DNA of 64,000 nucleotides from assembly GCF_000717875.1 (NCBI RefSeq), contig NZ_JOCT01000004.1, forward strand, positions 310,001 to 374,000, written 5' to 3'. Below the pieces are notes generated by a model. It saw only the letters and a list, made by a program, of their open reading frames with translations. It had not been told where the DNA came from and did not search any database. Every line of letters starts with the position of its first letter. Position 1 is the first letter of the stretch. Position numbers and translations under genes: made by a program. Of the stretch, positions 27,542 to 35,732 are shown piece by piece. Source of the DNA: Streptomyces sp. NRRL S-455 (GTDB lineage Bacteria > Actinomycetota > Actinomycetes > Streptomycetales > Streptomycetaceae).

Positions 27542-28990
27542 TCAGCTCTCGGCGGTCTCCTTGCGCGTGTGCAACTGCCGTGCCACCTCGGCGATCGAGC
27601 CCGACAGCGAGGGGTAGACAGTGAAGGCGTTCGCGATCTGTTCGACCGTCAGGTTGTTGTCGACCGCGAGCGAGATGGGGTGGATCAGTTCCGAGGCGCG
27701 CGGCGCCACGACCACACCACCGACCACGATCCCGGTCCCCGGCCGGCAGAAGATCTTGACGAAGCCGTCGCGGATGCCCTGCATCTTCGCCCGCGGGTTG
27801 CGCAGCAGCGGCAGCTTCACCACCCGGGCGTCGATCTTCCCGCCATCGACGTCGGCCTGGGTGTAGCCGACGGTGGCGATCTCCGGGTCGGTGAAGACGT
27901 TCGACGAGACGGTCTTCAGGTTCAGCGGGGCCACGGCGTCGCCCAGGAAGTGGTACATGGCGATACGTCCCTGCATGGCGGCCACCGAGGCGAGGGCGAA
28001 CACACCCGTCACGTCACCGGCCGCGTACACGCCGGGAGCGGTCGTACGCGACACCTTGTCGGTCCAGATGTGACCGGACTCGCGCAGCCTGACCCCGGCC
28101 TCCTCCAGGCCCAGGCCCGCGCTGTTGGGAACGGCACCGACGGCCATGAGGCAATGCGACCCGGTGATCACCCGCCCGTCGGCGAGGGTCACCTCGACCC
28201 GGTCCCCGACGCGCTTGGCGGACTGCGCCCGGGACCGCCCCATGACGTTCATACCGCGCCGACGGAAGACGTCCTCCAGCACGGCGGCCGCGTCCGGGTC
28301 CTCGCCCGGCAGCACACGGTCCCGCGACGAGACGAGCGTCACCCTCGACCCCAGCGCCTGGTAGGCACCCGCGAACTCGGCACCCGTCACACCCGACCCG
28401 ACCACGATCAGCTCCTCGGGGAGCTCGTGGAGGTCGTACACCTGGGTCCAGTTCAGGATCCGCTCACCGTCGGGCAGGGCGTCGGGCAGCTCACGGGGAT
28501 GCCCACCGGTGGCGATGAGCACCGCGTCCGCCGTCAGCGTCTCCTCGCTGCCGTCGGCGGCACGCACCACGACCTTGCGCGACCCGTCGAGCGCCTGCAT
28601 GCCCTCCAGCCGCCCGCGCCCGCGCATGACCCGCGCGCCGGCCCGCGTCACGGAGGCGGTGATGTCGTGCGACTGGGCGAGCGCCAGCCGCTTCACACGC
28701 CGGTTGACCTTCCCCAGGTCGACACCCACCACCCGGGCGGCCTGCTCCACGTGCGGGGTGTCGTCGGCGACGATGATCCCCAGCTCCTCGTACGAGGAGT
28801 CGAAGGTGGTCATCACCTCGGCCGTGGCGATCAAGGTCTTCGACGGTACGCAGTCGGTGAGCACCGACGCCCCGCCCAGACCGTCGCTGTCGACGACGGT
28901 CACCTCCGCGCCGAGTTGAGCGGCCACCAGCGCCGCTTCGTATCCGCCGGGTCCGCCACCGATGATCACGATCCGAGTCACGTACTCCAT
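27542..28990 (-). CDS. LpdA-like NAD(P)H-quinone/flavoprotein reductase (non-disulfide)
   Basis: A 482-aa FAD flavoprotein of the pyridine nucleotide-disulfide family. The FAD motif is IVIIGGGPGGYEAA and the NAD(P) motif VVGSGVTGAEFAG; YAAGDVTG and a dimerisation domain follow. It lacks the redox disulfide: the usual GGTCLNVGC reads GGASVLTDC, leaving Cys47 but Ser42 for the first Cys. The usual C-terminal HAHPTLSE reads FTVYPSLSGS, with no catalytic His. It therefore cannot be a dihydrolipoamide dehydrogenase. The same pattern is seen in M. tuberculosis LpdA (Rv3303c), which reduces quinones. The start is ATG 28990. Confidence 0.88.
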   Translation of the reverse strand: MEYVTRIVIIGGGPGGYEAALVAAQLGAEVTVVDSDGLGGASVLTDCVPSKTLIATAEVMTTFDSSYEELGIIVADDTPHVEQAARVVGVDLGKVNRRVKRLALAQSHDITASVTRAGARVMRGRGRLEGMQALDGSRKVVVRAADGSEETLTADAVLIATGGHPRELPDALPDGERILNWTQVYDLHELPEELIVVGSGVTGAEFAGAYQALGSRVTLVSSRDRVLPGEDPDAAAVLEDVFRRRGMNVMGRSRAQSAKRVGDRVEVTLADGRVITGSHCLMAVGAVPNSAGLGLEEAGVRLRESGHIWTDKVSRTTAPGVYAAGDVTGVFALASVAAMQGRIAMYHFLGDAVAPLNLKTVSSNVFTDPEIATVGYTQADVDGGKIDARVVKLPLLRNPRAKMQGIRDGFVKIFCRPGTGIVVGGVVVAPRASELIHPISLAVDNNLTVEQIANAFTVYPSLSGSIAEVARQLHTRKETAES

Positions 28991-29087
28991 TGTCCCGCAC
29001 CCATCAACGGGACACCGCCCCGGGGCCCGCCCCCGATGCGGCTCTGTTACGCGAGTGACGCCGGGCCACCTGCCGTACCCTCTCCCC

Positions 29088-29525
29088 ATGTCGCTCTACG
29101 CCGCGTACGCCGGCAACCTCGACGCGCGGCTGATGTCCCGCCGCGCCCCGCATTCGCCGCTGCGCGCCACCGGCTGGCTGAACGGGTGGCGGCTGACGTT
29201 CGGCGGCGAGCACATGGGCTGGGAGGGCGCCCTGCCGACGATCGTCGAGGACCCCGCCTCCCAGGTCTTCGTCGCGCTGTACGACATCGCCCCCATGGAC
29301 GAGGAGTCACTCGACCGCTGGGAGGGCGTGAGTCTCGACATCTACCGCCGCACCCGCGTACGGGTGCACACCCTGGACGGCGACGAGCAGGCGTGGGCCT
29401 TCACCCTGAACGCGTACGAGGGCGGCCTGCCCTCCGCCCGCTACCTGGGCGAGATCGCCGACGCGGCCGAATCGGCCGGTGCCCCCCACGACTACGTCAT
29501 GGAACTCCGCAAGCGCCCCTGCTGA
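29088..29525 (+). CDS. Gamma-glutamylcyclotransferase-like (AIG2/GGCT) protein
   Basis: A 145-aa protein with the BtrG/GGCT fold pattern: N-terminal YAAYAGNLD (the substrate-binding YGSN-type loop), GWRLTFGGEHMGWEGALPTIVEDP, and VALYDIAPMDEESLDRWEGV containing the conserved acidic residue. Family members cyclise gamma-glutamyl peptides to 5-oxoproline. Which substrate is used here is unknown. ATG 29088 has no strong ribosome site. The gene runs toward the purine nucleoside phosphorylase gene 108 bp downstream. Confidence 0.83.
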   Translation: MSLYAAYAGNLDARLMSRRAPHSPLRATGWLNGWRLTFGGEHMGWEGALPTIVEDPASQVFVALYDIAPMDEESLDRWEGVSLDIYRRTRVRVHTLDGDEQAWAFTLNAYEGGLPSARYLGEIADAAESAGAPHDYVMELRKRPC

Positions 29526-29596
29526 CACCTCCCCCTCCTCCCCTCTCCTCGTTGGAAACGACAAGACAACGATCGCTACCCCGTGAGCTCCACCAT

Positions 29597-29608
29597 CTAC
29601 GCGCGTAG
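29597..29608. promoter_or_regulatory. Nucleoside-regulon operator, site 1 (purine nucleoside phosphorylase)
   Basis: Perfect 12-bp palindrome CTACGCGCGTAG, 25 bp before the GTG of the phosphorylase gene. It sits where the -35 element of the leaderless promoter (-10 at 29621-29626) would fall, so a bound repressor would block polymerase. The same or nearly the same 12-mer lies upstream of five other nucleoside-related units in this window. Confidence 0.75.
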
Positions 29609-29620
29609 GCAATCACCGGC

Positions 29621-29626
29621 TACCCT
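29621..29626 (+). promoter_or_regulatory. -10 hexamer of a leaderless promoter for purine nucleoside phosphorylase
   Basis: TACCCT fits TANNNT and ends 7 nt before the GTG start at 29634. That is the spacing expected if transcription begins at the G of the start codon. No ribosome binding site precedes the GTG, which supports a leaderless mRNA. Confidence 0.55.
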
Positions 29627-29633
29627 CGACGGC

Positions 29634-30458
29634 GTGAACGCATCTCTTCTTCCGGACGACATCCAGGGCGACCCGCACGCCGCCGCCGACGCCGCCGCGG
29701 CCCGCCTGCGCGAACTGACGGGCGCCGAGACCCACGACGTCGCCCTCGTGATGGGCTCCGGCTGGGCCCCGGCCGTGGACGCCCTCGGCGCTCCCGAGGC
29801 CGAGCTCCAGGTGACCGAGCTGCCCGGTTTCCCGCCGCCGGCGGTCGAAGGGCACGGCGGCAAGATCCGCTCCTACCGGACCGGCGACAAGCGCGCCCTG
29901 GTCTTCCTCGGCCGTACCCACTACTACGAGGGCCGCGGCGTGGCCGCCGTCGCCCACGGTGTCCGCACCGCCGTTGCGGCCGGCTGCAAGACGATCGTCC
30001 TCACCAACGGCTGCGGCGGCCTGCGCGAGGGCATGCGCCCCGGCCAGCCGGTCCTGATCAGCGACCACATCAACCTCACCGCCACCTCCCCCATCGTCGG
30101 CGCCAACTTCGTCGACCTCACCGACCTCTACTCCCCGCGCCTGCGCGCCCTGTGCAAGGAGGTCGACCCCACGCTGGAGGAGGGCGTCTACGCCCAGTTC
30201 CCCGGCCCGCACTACGAAACTCCGGCCGAGATCCGGATGGCCCGGGTCATCGGTGCGGACCTGGTGGGCATGTCGACGGTCCTGGAGGCGATCGCCGCGC
30301 GTGAGGCCGGGGCGGAGGTTCTCGGCATCTCCCTCGTCACCAACCTGGCGGCCGGGATGACCGGGGAACCCCTGAACCACGAGGAGGTCCTCCAGGCCGG
30401 CCGCGACTCCGCGACGCGCATGGGCTCGCTGCTCGCCCAGGTCCTGGAACGCCTGTAA
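29634..30458 (+). CDS. Purine-nucleoside phosphorylase (trimeric type)
   Basis: A 274-aa enzyme that splits (deoxy)inosine/guanosine with phosphate into base plus (deoxy)ribose-1-phosphate. Trimeric PNP motifs are present: [13 protein letters not shown] (phosphate loop), [50 protein letters not shown] and the base-binding SLVTNLAAG with Asn. The GTG start without a Shine-Dalgarno, 7 nt after TACCCT, points to a leaderless transcript under the palindromic operator. The mutase gene downstream would take its sugar-1-phosphate product onward. Confidence 0.94.
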   Translation: MNASLLPDDIQGDPHAAADAAAARLRELTGAETHDVALVMGSGWAPAVDALGAPEAELQVTELPGFPPPAVEGHGGKIRSYRTGDKRALVFLGRTHYYEGRGVAAVAHGVRTAVAAGCKTIVLTNGCGGLREGMRPGQPVLISDHINLTATSPIVGANFVDLTDLYSPRLRALCKEVDPTLEEGVYAQFPGPHYETPAEIRMARVIGADLVGMSTVLEAIAAREAGAEVLGISLVTNLAAGMTGEPLNHEEVLQAGRDSATRMGSLLAQVLERL

Positions 30459-30491
30459 GCAACCCGGCGTCCACGCTGAGGCCGGGTGGGT

Positions 30492-30603
30492 CCGCAGCCC
30501 GGCGGTACGGGGTGCCTCCCCCAAGTTCTCGGCTTCGCTCGAACAGGGGGGACCCCCACGCCCACCCGTGCCGCCCCCAGCGGCACGACTGCCCGCAGCT
30601 AAG
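30492..30603 (-). repeat. Dispersed intergenic repeat, copy B, with inserted GGTGCCTCCCCC segment
   Basis: Inverted relative to copy A at 19735-19807; shared blocks are GCCCACCCGTGCCG...CTGCCCGCAGCTAAG and CCGCAGCCCGGCGG. Between them is a 50-bp segment (GGTGCCTCCCCCAAGTTCTC...ACAGGGGGGACCCCCAC) that can itself fold, and that I recognise as a recurrent Streptomyces intergenic motif. It occupies most of the 314-bp gap between the phosphorylase and the mutase and probably terminates or attenuates transcription. Confidence 0.65.
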
Positions 30604-30669
30604 CGGGCTGGAGGCCCGCGCACCCGCAGCCGCCGTCGCACGGAAGGGGACGTGTCGGGGGGTGTCCGC

Positions 30670-30707
30670 CCGCAGCTGGTTGGCGCGTCAACGGACAGTC
30701 AGTCGGT
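30670..30707 (-). repeat. 38-bp dispersed repeat, copy 2
   Basis: Inverted copy of 26289-26326 with one mismatch in 38 bp. It is 62 bp upstream of the mutase start and directly follows GGGGGGTGTCCGC. Its closeness to a start codon means it probably lies in the 5' region of the mutase transcript. Confidence 0.7.
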
Positions 30708-30772
30708 ATCCGACAGCCACAGGCCGCCGCAGGCACCGCACCCACCGACAACGGAGAGGCTGACCCCAAACC

Positions 30773-32407
30773 GTGCACGACGAACTCATCGCACAGGCCC
30801 AGGCGTGGCTCACCGAGGACCCCGACCCGGAGACCCGCACCGAGCTCGCCCGCCTGATCGACGCCAAGGACCACACCGAACTCGCCGCCCGCTTCTCCGG
30901 CACCCTCCAGTTCGGCACCGCCGGCCTCCGCGGCGAACTCGGCGCCGGCCCCATGCGCATGAACCGCTCGGTCGTCATCCGCGCCGCCGCCGGTCTCGCC
31001 GCGTACCTGAAGAAGCAGGGCCACGAGAACGGCCTCGTCGTCATCGGCTACGACGCCCGCCACAAGTCACACGACTTCGCCCGGGACACCGCCGCCGTCA
31101 TGACCGGCGCGGGCCTGCGCGCCGCCGTCCTCCCCCGCCCCCTCCCCACCCCCGTCCTGGCCTTCGCCATCAGGCACCTCGGCGCGGTCGCCGGCGTGGA
31201 GGTCACCGCCAGCCACAATCCGCCCCGCGACAACGGCTACAAGGTGTACCTCGGCGACGGCTCCCAGATCGTCCCGCCCGCCGACGCCGACATCGCCGCG
31301 GAGATCGCCGCGATCCCGTCCCTCACCACCGTCCGCCGCCCCACCGAAGGCTGGGACACTCTCGACGACGCCGTCCTCGACGCCTACCTCGCCCGCACGG
31401 ACGCGGTCCTGGCCAAGGACTCCCCCCGTACCGCCCGCACGGTGTACACGGCGATGCACGGCGTCGGCAAGGACGTCCTCCTCGCCGCCTTCGCCCGCGC
31501 CGGCTTCCCGGAGCCTGAGCTCGTCACGGAGCAGGCCGAACCCGACCCGGACTTCCCGACCGTCGCGTTCCCCAACCCGGAGGAACCCGGCGCGATGGAC
31601 CTGGCCTTCGCCACCGCGCGCGAAACCACCCCCGACCTGGTCATCGCCAACGACCCGGACGCGGACCGCTGCGCCGTCGCGGTGCGGGACGGCGACGACG
31701 CCTGGCGCATGCTCCGCGGCGACGAGGTCGGCGCGCTGCTCGCCGCCCACCTGGTCCGCCGCGGAGCGACCGGCACCTTCGCCGAGTCGATCGTGTCGTC
31801 CTCCCTCCTCGGCCGGATCGCCGAGAAGGCGGGCCTCCCGCACGTCGAGACCCTCACCGGCTTCAAGTGGATCGCCCGGGCCGAGGGCCTGCGCTACGGC
31901 TACGAGGAGGCCCTCGGCTACTGCGTCGACCCCGACGGCGTACGCGACAAGGACGGCATCACGGCCGCGCTCCTGATCACGGAACTCGCTTCCGTCCTGA
32001 AGGAGGAGGGCCGCACGCTCCTCGACCTCCTCGACGACCTGGCCGTGGAACACGGCCTGCACGCCACGGACCAGCTCTCGGTCCGCGTCGAGGACCTCTC
32101 CCTCATCACGGCCGCGATGCGCCGCCTGCGCGAACAGCCCCCGACGGAGCTCGCCGGCCTGCCGATCACCCGCACCGAGGACCTCACCCAGGGCACGGAG
32201 AGCCTCCCGCCCACCGACGGCCTGCGCTACACCCTCGACGGCGCACGCGTGATCGTCCGCCCCAGCGGCACGGAGCCGAAGCTGAAGTGCTACCTGGAGG
32301 TGATCGTCCCGGTCACGGCCCACACCGACCTCCCCGCGTCCCGCACCCGGGCGACGACACTGCTGGAGTCGATCAAGCGCGACCTGTCGACGGCGGCAGG
32401 AATCTGA
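30773..32407 (+). CDS. Phosphohexo-/phosphopentomutase (PGM2-type alpha-D-phosphohexomutase)
   Basis: A 544-aa four-domain mutase. The phosphoserine loop is TASHNPP with Ser147. The metal loop is DPDADR, the sugar loop GYEEALGY and the phosphate loop RPSGTEPK. FGTAGLRGELGAGPMRMN near the N-terminus is typical of the PGM2/PMM type. It is usually annotated as phosphomannomutase. Its position after purine nucleoside phosphorylase, with deoC close by, suggests that phosphopentomutase activity on (deoxy)ribose-1-phosphate is the real job; this is inference. The start is GTG 30773. Confidence 0.9.
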   Translation: MHDELIAQAQAWLTEDPDPETRTELARLIDAKDHTELAARFSGTLQFGTAGLRGELGAGPMRMNRSVVIRAAAGLAAYLKKQGHENGLVVIGYDARHKSHDFARDTAAVMTGAGLRAAVLPRPLPTPVLAFAIRHLGAVAGVEVTASHNPPRDNGYKVYLGDGSQIVPPADADIAAEIAAIPSLTTVRRPTEGWDTLDDAVLDAYLARTDAVLAKDSPRTARTVYTAMHGVGKDVLLAAFARAGFPEPELVTEQAEPDPDFPTVAFPNPEEPGAMDLAFATARETTPDLVIANDPDADRCAVAVRDGDDAWRMLRGDEVGALLAAHLVRRGATGTFAESIVSSSLLGRIAEKAGLPHVETLTGFKWIARAEGLRYGYEEALGYCVDPDGVRDKDGITAALLITELASVLKEEGRTLLDLLDDLAVEHGLHATDQLSVRVEDLSLITAAMRRLREQPPTELAGLPITRTEDLTQGTESLPPTDGLRYTLDGARVIVRPSGTEPKLKCYLEVIVPVTAHTDLPASRTRATTLLESIKRDLSTAAGI

Positions 32408-32424
32408 GAACGCCCGGAACAAAA

Positions 32425-32462
32425 AGACCACTGGGGTGCCCGAACAGGCACCCCAGTGGTCT
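32425..32462. terminator. Bidirectional terminator between mutase and PH-domain gene
   Basis: A 16-bp perfect stem AGACCACTGGGGTGCC with a 6-nt loop. A run of A on its left side gives a U-tract for minus-strand transcripts, and the mutase stop is 18 bp before it. Both convergent genes could use it. Confidence 0.85.
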
Positions 32463-32510
32463 TCGAGGGTCTTCAGCTCCCCCCTCCCCCCCCGGGTGAT
32501 CCCCCCGGGG

Positions 32511-33227
32511 TCACCCCACCAACAGCAAGATCAGCGTCAGCAGTGCGCCGGCACCCGCCGGCCCCATCACCTCGTAGGCCCACCGCACGCTCACCTCGCC
32601 CTGCGCCGTCGGCGCCCCATGCCGCGCCTCGTGCAGCCCGCGCAGTTCGTCCATGATCCGGTCGGTCTCCGCCCGCACCGGCCCGTCGGACACGTGGCCC
32701 GGGCGCCCCCTGGTCCCCGCCCCGGCCCCCGCCCCGGCACCCATCCCGCGCGCACTGCCCCGCCCGTCGTCCCGTCCCATGGCCCGCCGCGCGTCGGCCG
32801 TCTCCCGCATCTCACGCCGCGCGGCCTTCTTGCGGGCGCGCAGCGAGACGGGGACGGCCCAGAGCTGGTACTTGGTGCCGGACTCGGTGATGACTTCGTT
32901 GGAGTAGGTGGACTTCAGCATGGCGACCTGCCCCCAGGGCAGCGCGATGACGCGGAACGGGTTGCGGATGCGCAGCCGGTCGTAGCCCGCGTACACCGCG
33001 GGCCGCAGGGTGAAGGCGGTCACCAGCGGCACGATGAGCAGCATCAGCGCGAGCGCCAGCCAGGGTGTGCGGCCATCACCGGAGAACACCGCGTCCAGGC
33101 CGAGCCATGCGGTGATGGCGAGCAGCAGCACACCGCCAGCGATGGCCGGGACCGACCGGTACACCCGGTCCTTGGACTCGGGCTCCGAAGGCTGCGGCGC
33201 TGGCGACTGGGACTCGGGGCTCGTCAT
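32511..33227 (-). CDS. Membrane protein with bacterial PH-like domain
   Basis: A 238-aa protein. The N-terminal cytosolic segment is Pro/Ser-rich. Two transmembrane helices follow (AIAGGVLLLAITAWLGLDAVF and TPWLALALMLLIVPLVTAFTL). A bPH domain comes next (YDRLRIRNPFRVIALPWGQVAMLKST). Then comes a Gly/Ala-Arg-rich low-complexity stretch GMGAGAGAGAGTRGRPG, and a final hydrophobic helix GAGALLTLILLLVG. Function is unknown; PH-like membrane proteins occur often near cell-envelope genes. It is divergent from deoC. Confidence 0.82.
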   Translation of the reverse strand: MTSPESQSPAPQPSEPESKDRVYRSVPAIAGGVLLLAITAWLGLDAVFSGDGRTPWLALALMLLIVPLVTAFTLRPAVYAGYDRLRIRNPFRVIALPWGQVAMLKSTYSNEVITESGTKYQLWAVPVSLRARKKAARREMRETADARRAMGRDDGRGSARGMGAGAGAGAGTRGRPGHVSDGPVRAETDRIMDELRGLHEARHGAPTAQGEVSVRWAYEVMGPAGAGALLTLILLLVG

Positions 33228-33296
33228 GCCTCGATTCTGCCGGACCCGTCCGTACGTCGGTCATCGCCCCGAGAGAACCGGAGGGCTGTACAGCCG

Positions 33297-33308
33297 CTAC
33301 GCGCGTAG
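33297..33308. promoter_or_regulatory. Nucleoside-regulon operator, site 2 (deoC)
   Basis: Perfect CTACGCGCGTAG directly abutting the -10 hexamer TATGCT at 33310-33315 and 14 bp before the GTG of deoC. A bound repressor would cover the spacer and -10. Confidence 0.75.
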
Positions 33309-33309
33309 A

Positions 33310-33315
33310 TATGCT
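33310..33315 (+). promoter_or_regulatory. -10 hexamer for leaderless deoC mRNA
   Basis: TATGCT matches TANNNT and ends 6 nt before GTG 33322. A -35-like CTGTAC lies at 33286-33291, 18 nt upstream. There is no ribosome site in front of the start. Confidence 0.5.
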
Positions 33316-33321
33316 CGTCTG

Positions 33322-34290
33322 GTGACCATGCCCAGTACTGCACTCACCGCAGCTCACCCCCTCAAGGACGTCGCCGCGTCCGACAGCGCGCTGCGCCGCT
33401 TCCTCCACGGGCTCCCCGGCGTCGACGCGGTCGGACTGGAGGGGCGTGCGGCCTCCCTCGGTACCCGTTCGATCAAGACGACCGCGAAGGCGTACGCCAT
33501 CGACCTCGCCATCTCGATGGTCGACCTGACGACGCTGGAAGGAGCGGACACCCCGGGCAAGGTCCGGGCGCTCGGCGCGAAGGCGGTCAACCCCGACCCC
33601 ACCGATCGTACGGCGCCCAGCACGGCCGCCGTCTGCGTCTACCCCGACATGGTGCCCGTGGCCAAGGAGGCCGTGGCCGGTTCCGGCGTGAAGGTCGCCT
33701 CCGTCGCCACGGCGTTCCCGGCGGGCCGCGCCCCGATCGGCGTCAAGCTGGCCGACGTCCGTGAGGCCGTCGCCGCGGGCGCCGACGAGATCGACATGGT
33801 CATCGACCGCGGGGCGTTCCTCGCGGGCCGGTACCTGAAGGTGTACGACGAGATCACCGCCGTGAAGGAGGCCTGCGGGACGTCCGCCCGCCTGAAGGTC
33901 ATCTTCGAGACGGGCGAGCTGTCGACCTACGACAACATCCGCCGCGCGAGCTGGCTCGGCATGCTGGCGGGGGCGGACTTCATCAAGACCTCGACCGGCA
34001 AGGTCGCCGTCAACGCGACCCCCGCCAACACCCTCCTGATGCTGGAAGCCGTACGGGACTTCCGGGCCCAGACCGGCATCCAGGTCGGCGTGAAGCCGGC
34101 CGGCGGCATCCGCACCTCCAAGGACGCCGTCAAGTTCCTCGTCCTGGTCAACGAGACGGCGGGCGAGGACTGGCTGGACAACCACTGGTTCCGCTTCGGC
34201 GCCTCCTCGCTGCTGAACGACCTGCTGATGCAGCGCCAGAAGCTGGCCACCGGCCGCTACTCCGGCCCCGACTACGTGACGGTGGACTGA
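33322..34290 (+). CDS. deoC: Deoxyribose-phosphate aldolase
   Basis: A 322-aa DERA that cleaves 2-deoxyribose-5-phosphate to acetaldehyde and glyceraldehyde-3-phosphate. The Schiff-base lysine lies in IQVGVKPAGGIRT or in FIKTSTGK (both conserved active-site lysines). EIDMVIDRGAFL and VIFETGEL are also typical. The start is GTG 33322 if the transcript is leaderless; ATG 33328 two codons later is the alternative. It is longer than E. coli DeoC because of an N-terminal extension of about 50 residues seen in actinobacteria. The acetaldehyde product explains the two aldehyde dehydrogenase genes that follow after 5 nt. Confidence 0.94.
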   Translation: MTMPSTALTAAHPLKDVAASDSALRRFLHGLPGVDAVGLEGRAASLGTRSIKTTAKAYAIDLAISMVDLTTLEGADTPGKVRALGAKAVNPDPTDRTAPSTAAVCVYPDMVPVAKEAVAGSGVKVASVATAFPAGRAPIGVKLADVREAVAAGADEIDMVIDRGAFLAGRYLKVYDEITAVKEACGTSARLKVIFETGELSTYDNIRRASWLGMLAGADFIKTSTGKVAVNATPANTLLMLEAVRDFRAQTGIQVGVKPAGGIRTSKDAVKFLVLVNETAGEDWLDNHWFRFGASSLLNDLLMQRQKLATGRYSGPDYVTVD

Positions 34291-34295
34291 TCACC

Positions 34296-35732
34296 ATGGC
34301 ATCCGCATTCGAATACGCCCCGGCCCCCGAGTCCCGCTCGGTCGTCGACATCGCGCCCTCGTACGGCCTGTTCATCGACGGCGAGTTCACCGACGCCGCC
34401 GGCGGCAAGGTCTTCAAGACGGTCTCCCCGTCGACCGAGGAGGTCCTCTCCGAGGTCGCGCAGGCCGGTGCGGAGGACGTCGACCGTGCGGTGAAGGCCG
34501 CGCGCAGGGCCTTCGAGAAGTGGTCGGCGCTGCCCGGCTCGGAGCGCGCCAAGTACCTGTTCCGCATCGCGCGGATCATCCAGGAGCGCTCCCGCGAGCT
34601 GGCCGTCCTCGAAACCCTCGACAACGGCAAGCCGATCAAGGAGACGAGGGACGCCGACCTGCCCCTGGTCGCCGCGCACTTCTTCTACTACGCGGGCTGG
34701 GCCGACAAGCTGGAGCACGCCGGGTTCGGGACGGCCCCGAAGCCGCTCGGCGTGGCCGGCCAGGTCATCCCCTGGAACTTCCCCCTGCTGATGCTGGCGT
34801 GGAAGATCGCCCCCGCCCTCGCCACCGGCAACACGGTCGTCCTGAAGCCGGCCGAGACCACCCCGCTCTCGGCGCTGTTCTTCGCGGACATCTGCCGCCA
34901 GGCGGGCCTGCCGAAGGGCGTCGTCAACATCCTGCCGGGCTACGGCGACACGGGCGCGGCGCTGGTCGCCCACCCGGACGTGAACAAGGTCGCCTTCACG
35001 GGCTCCACGGCCGTCGGCAAGGAGATCGCCCGCACGGTCGCCGGCACGCGGAAGAAGCTCACGCTCGAACTGGGCGGCAAGGGCGCCAACATCGTCTTCG
35101 ACGACGCCCCCATCGACCAGGCCGTCGAGGGCATCGTCAACGGCATCTTCTTCAACCAGGGCCAGGTCTGCTGCGCGGGCTCCCGCCTGCTGGTGCAGGA
35201 GTCGATCCAGGACGAACTCCTCGACTCCCTCAAGCGCCGCCTGTCCACCCTCCGTCTCGGCGACCCGCTGGACAAGAACACGGACATCGGCGCGATCAAC
35301 TCCGCTGAGCAGCTCACCCGCATCACCTCCCTCGTCGAGCAGGGCGAGGCGGAGGGTGCCGAGCGCTGGTCGCCGGCGTGCGAACTGCCGGAGAGCGGCT
35401 ACTGGTTCGCCCCGACGGTGTTCACGAACGTCACCCAGGCGCACCGGATCGCCCGCGACGAGATCTTCGGCCCGGTGCTGTCGGTGCTGACCTTCCGCAC
35501 CCCGGACGAGGCGGTCGCCAAGGCCAACAACACGCAGTACGGCCTGTCCGCCGGCATCTGGACGGAGAAGGGCTCCCGCATCCTGGCGGTCGCCAACAAG
35601 CTGCGCGCGGGCGTCGTCTGGTCCAACACGTTCAACAAGTTCGACCCGACCTCGCCGTTCGGCGGCTACAAGGAGTCGGGCTTCGGCCGCGAGGGCGGCC
35701 GCCACGGCCTGGAGGCGTACCTCGATGTCTGA
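34296..35732 (+). CDS. Aldehyde dehydrogenase (catalytic)
   Basis: A 478-aa NAD(P)-dependent ALDH. It has the coenzyme motif GNTVVLKPAE, FTGSTAVGKEI, the general base Glu in LTLELGGKGAN, and the nucleophilic cysteine in FFNQGQVCCAGSRL. EIFGPVLSV and PFGGYKESGFGREGG follow near the C-terminus. The likely role is oxidation of acetaldehyde, or a related aldehyde, produced by DeoC. It starts 5 nt after deoC and its 3' end overlaps the next gene by 8 nt, so the three genes form one operon under the deoC operator. Confidence 0.94.
   Translation: MASAFEYAPAPESRSVVDIAPSYGLFIDGEFTDAAGGKVFKTVSPSTEEVLSEVAQAGAEDVDRAVKAARRAFEKWSALPGSERAKYLFRIARIIQERSRELAVLETLDNGKPIKETRDADLPLVAAHFFYYAGWADKLEHAGFGTAPKPLGVAGQVIPWNFPLLMLAWKIAPALATGNTVVLKPAETTPLSALFFADICRQAGLPKGVVNILPGYGDTGAALVAHPDVNKVAFTGSTAVGKEIARTVAGTRKKLTLELGGKGANIVFDDAPIDQAVEGIVNGIFFNQGQVCCAGSRLLVQESIQDELLDSLKRRLSTLRLGDPLDKNTDIGAINSAEQLTRITSLVEQGEAEGAERWSPACELPESGYWFAPTVFTNVTQAHRIARDEIFGPVLSVLTFRTPDEAVAKANNTQYGLSAGIWTEKGSRILAVANKLRAGVVWSNTFNKFDPTSPFGGYKESGFGREGGRHGLEAYLDV

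Noticed and set aside
27515..29608. A 697-codon plus-strand frame opposite the LpdA-like gene
   Set aside because: Shadow frame running through the end of another gene (GGCT) in a different phase; no motifs.
30739..30747. CACCGACAA before the mutase as a reverse RecA-NDp promoter
   Set aside because: Reading on the minus strand gives TTGTCGGTG but no TANNNT at the required 8-nt spacing, and no minus-strand gene follows.
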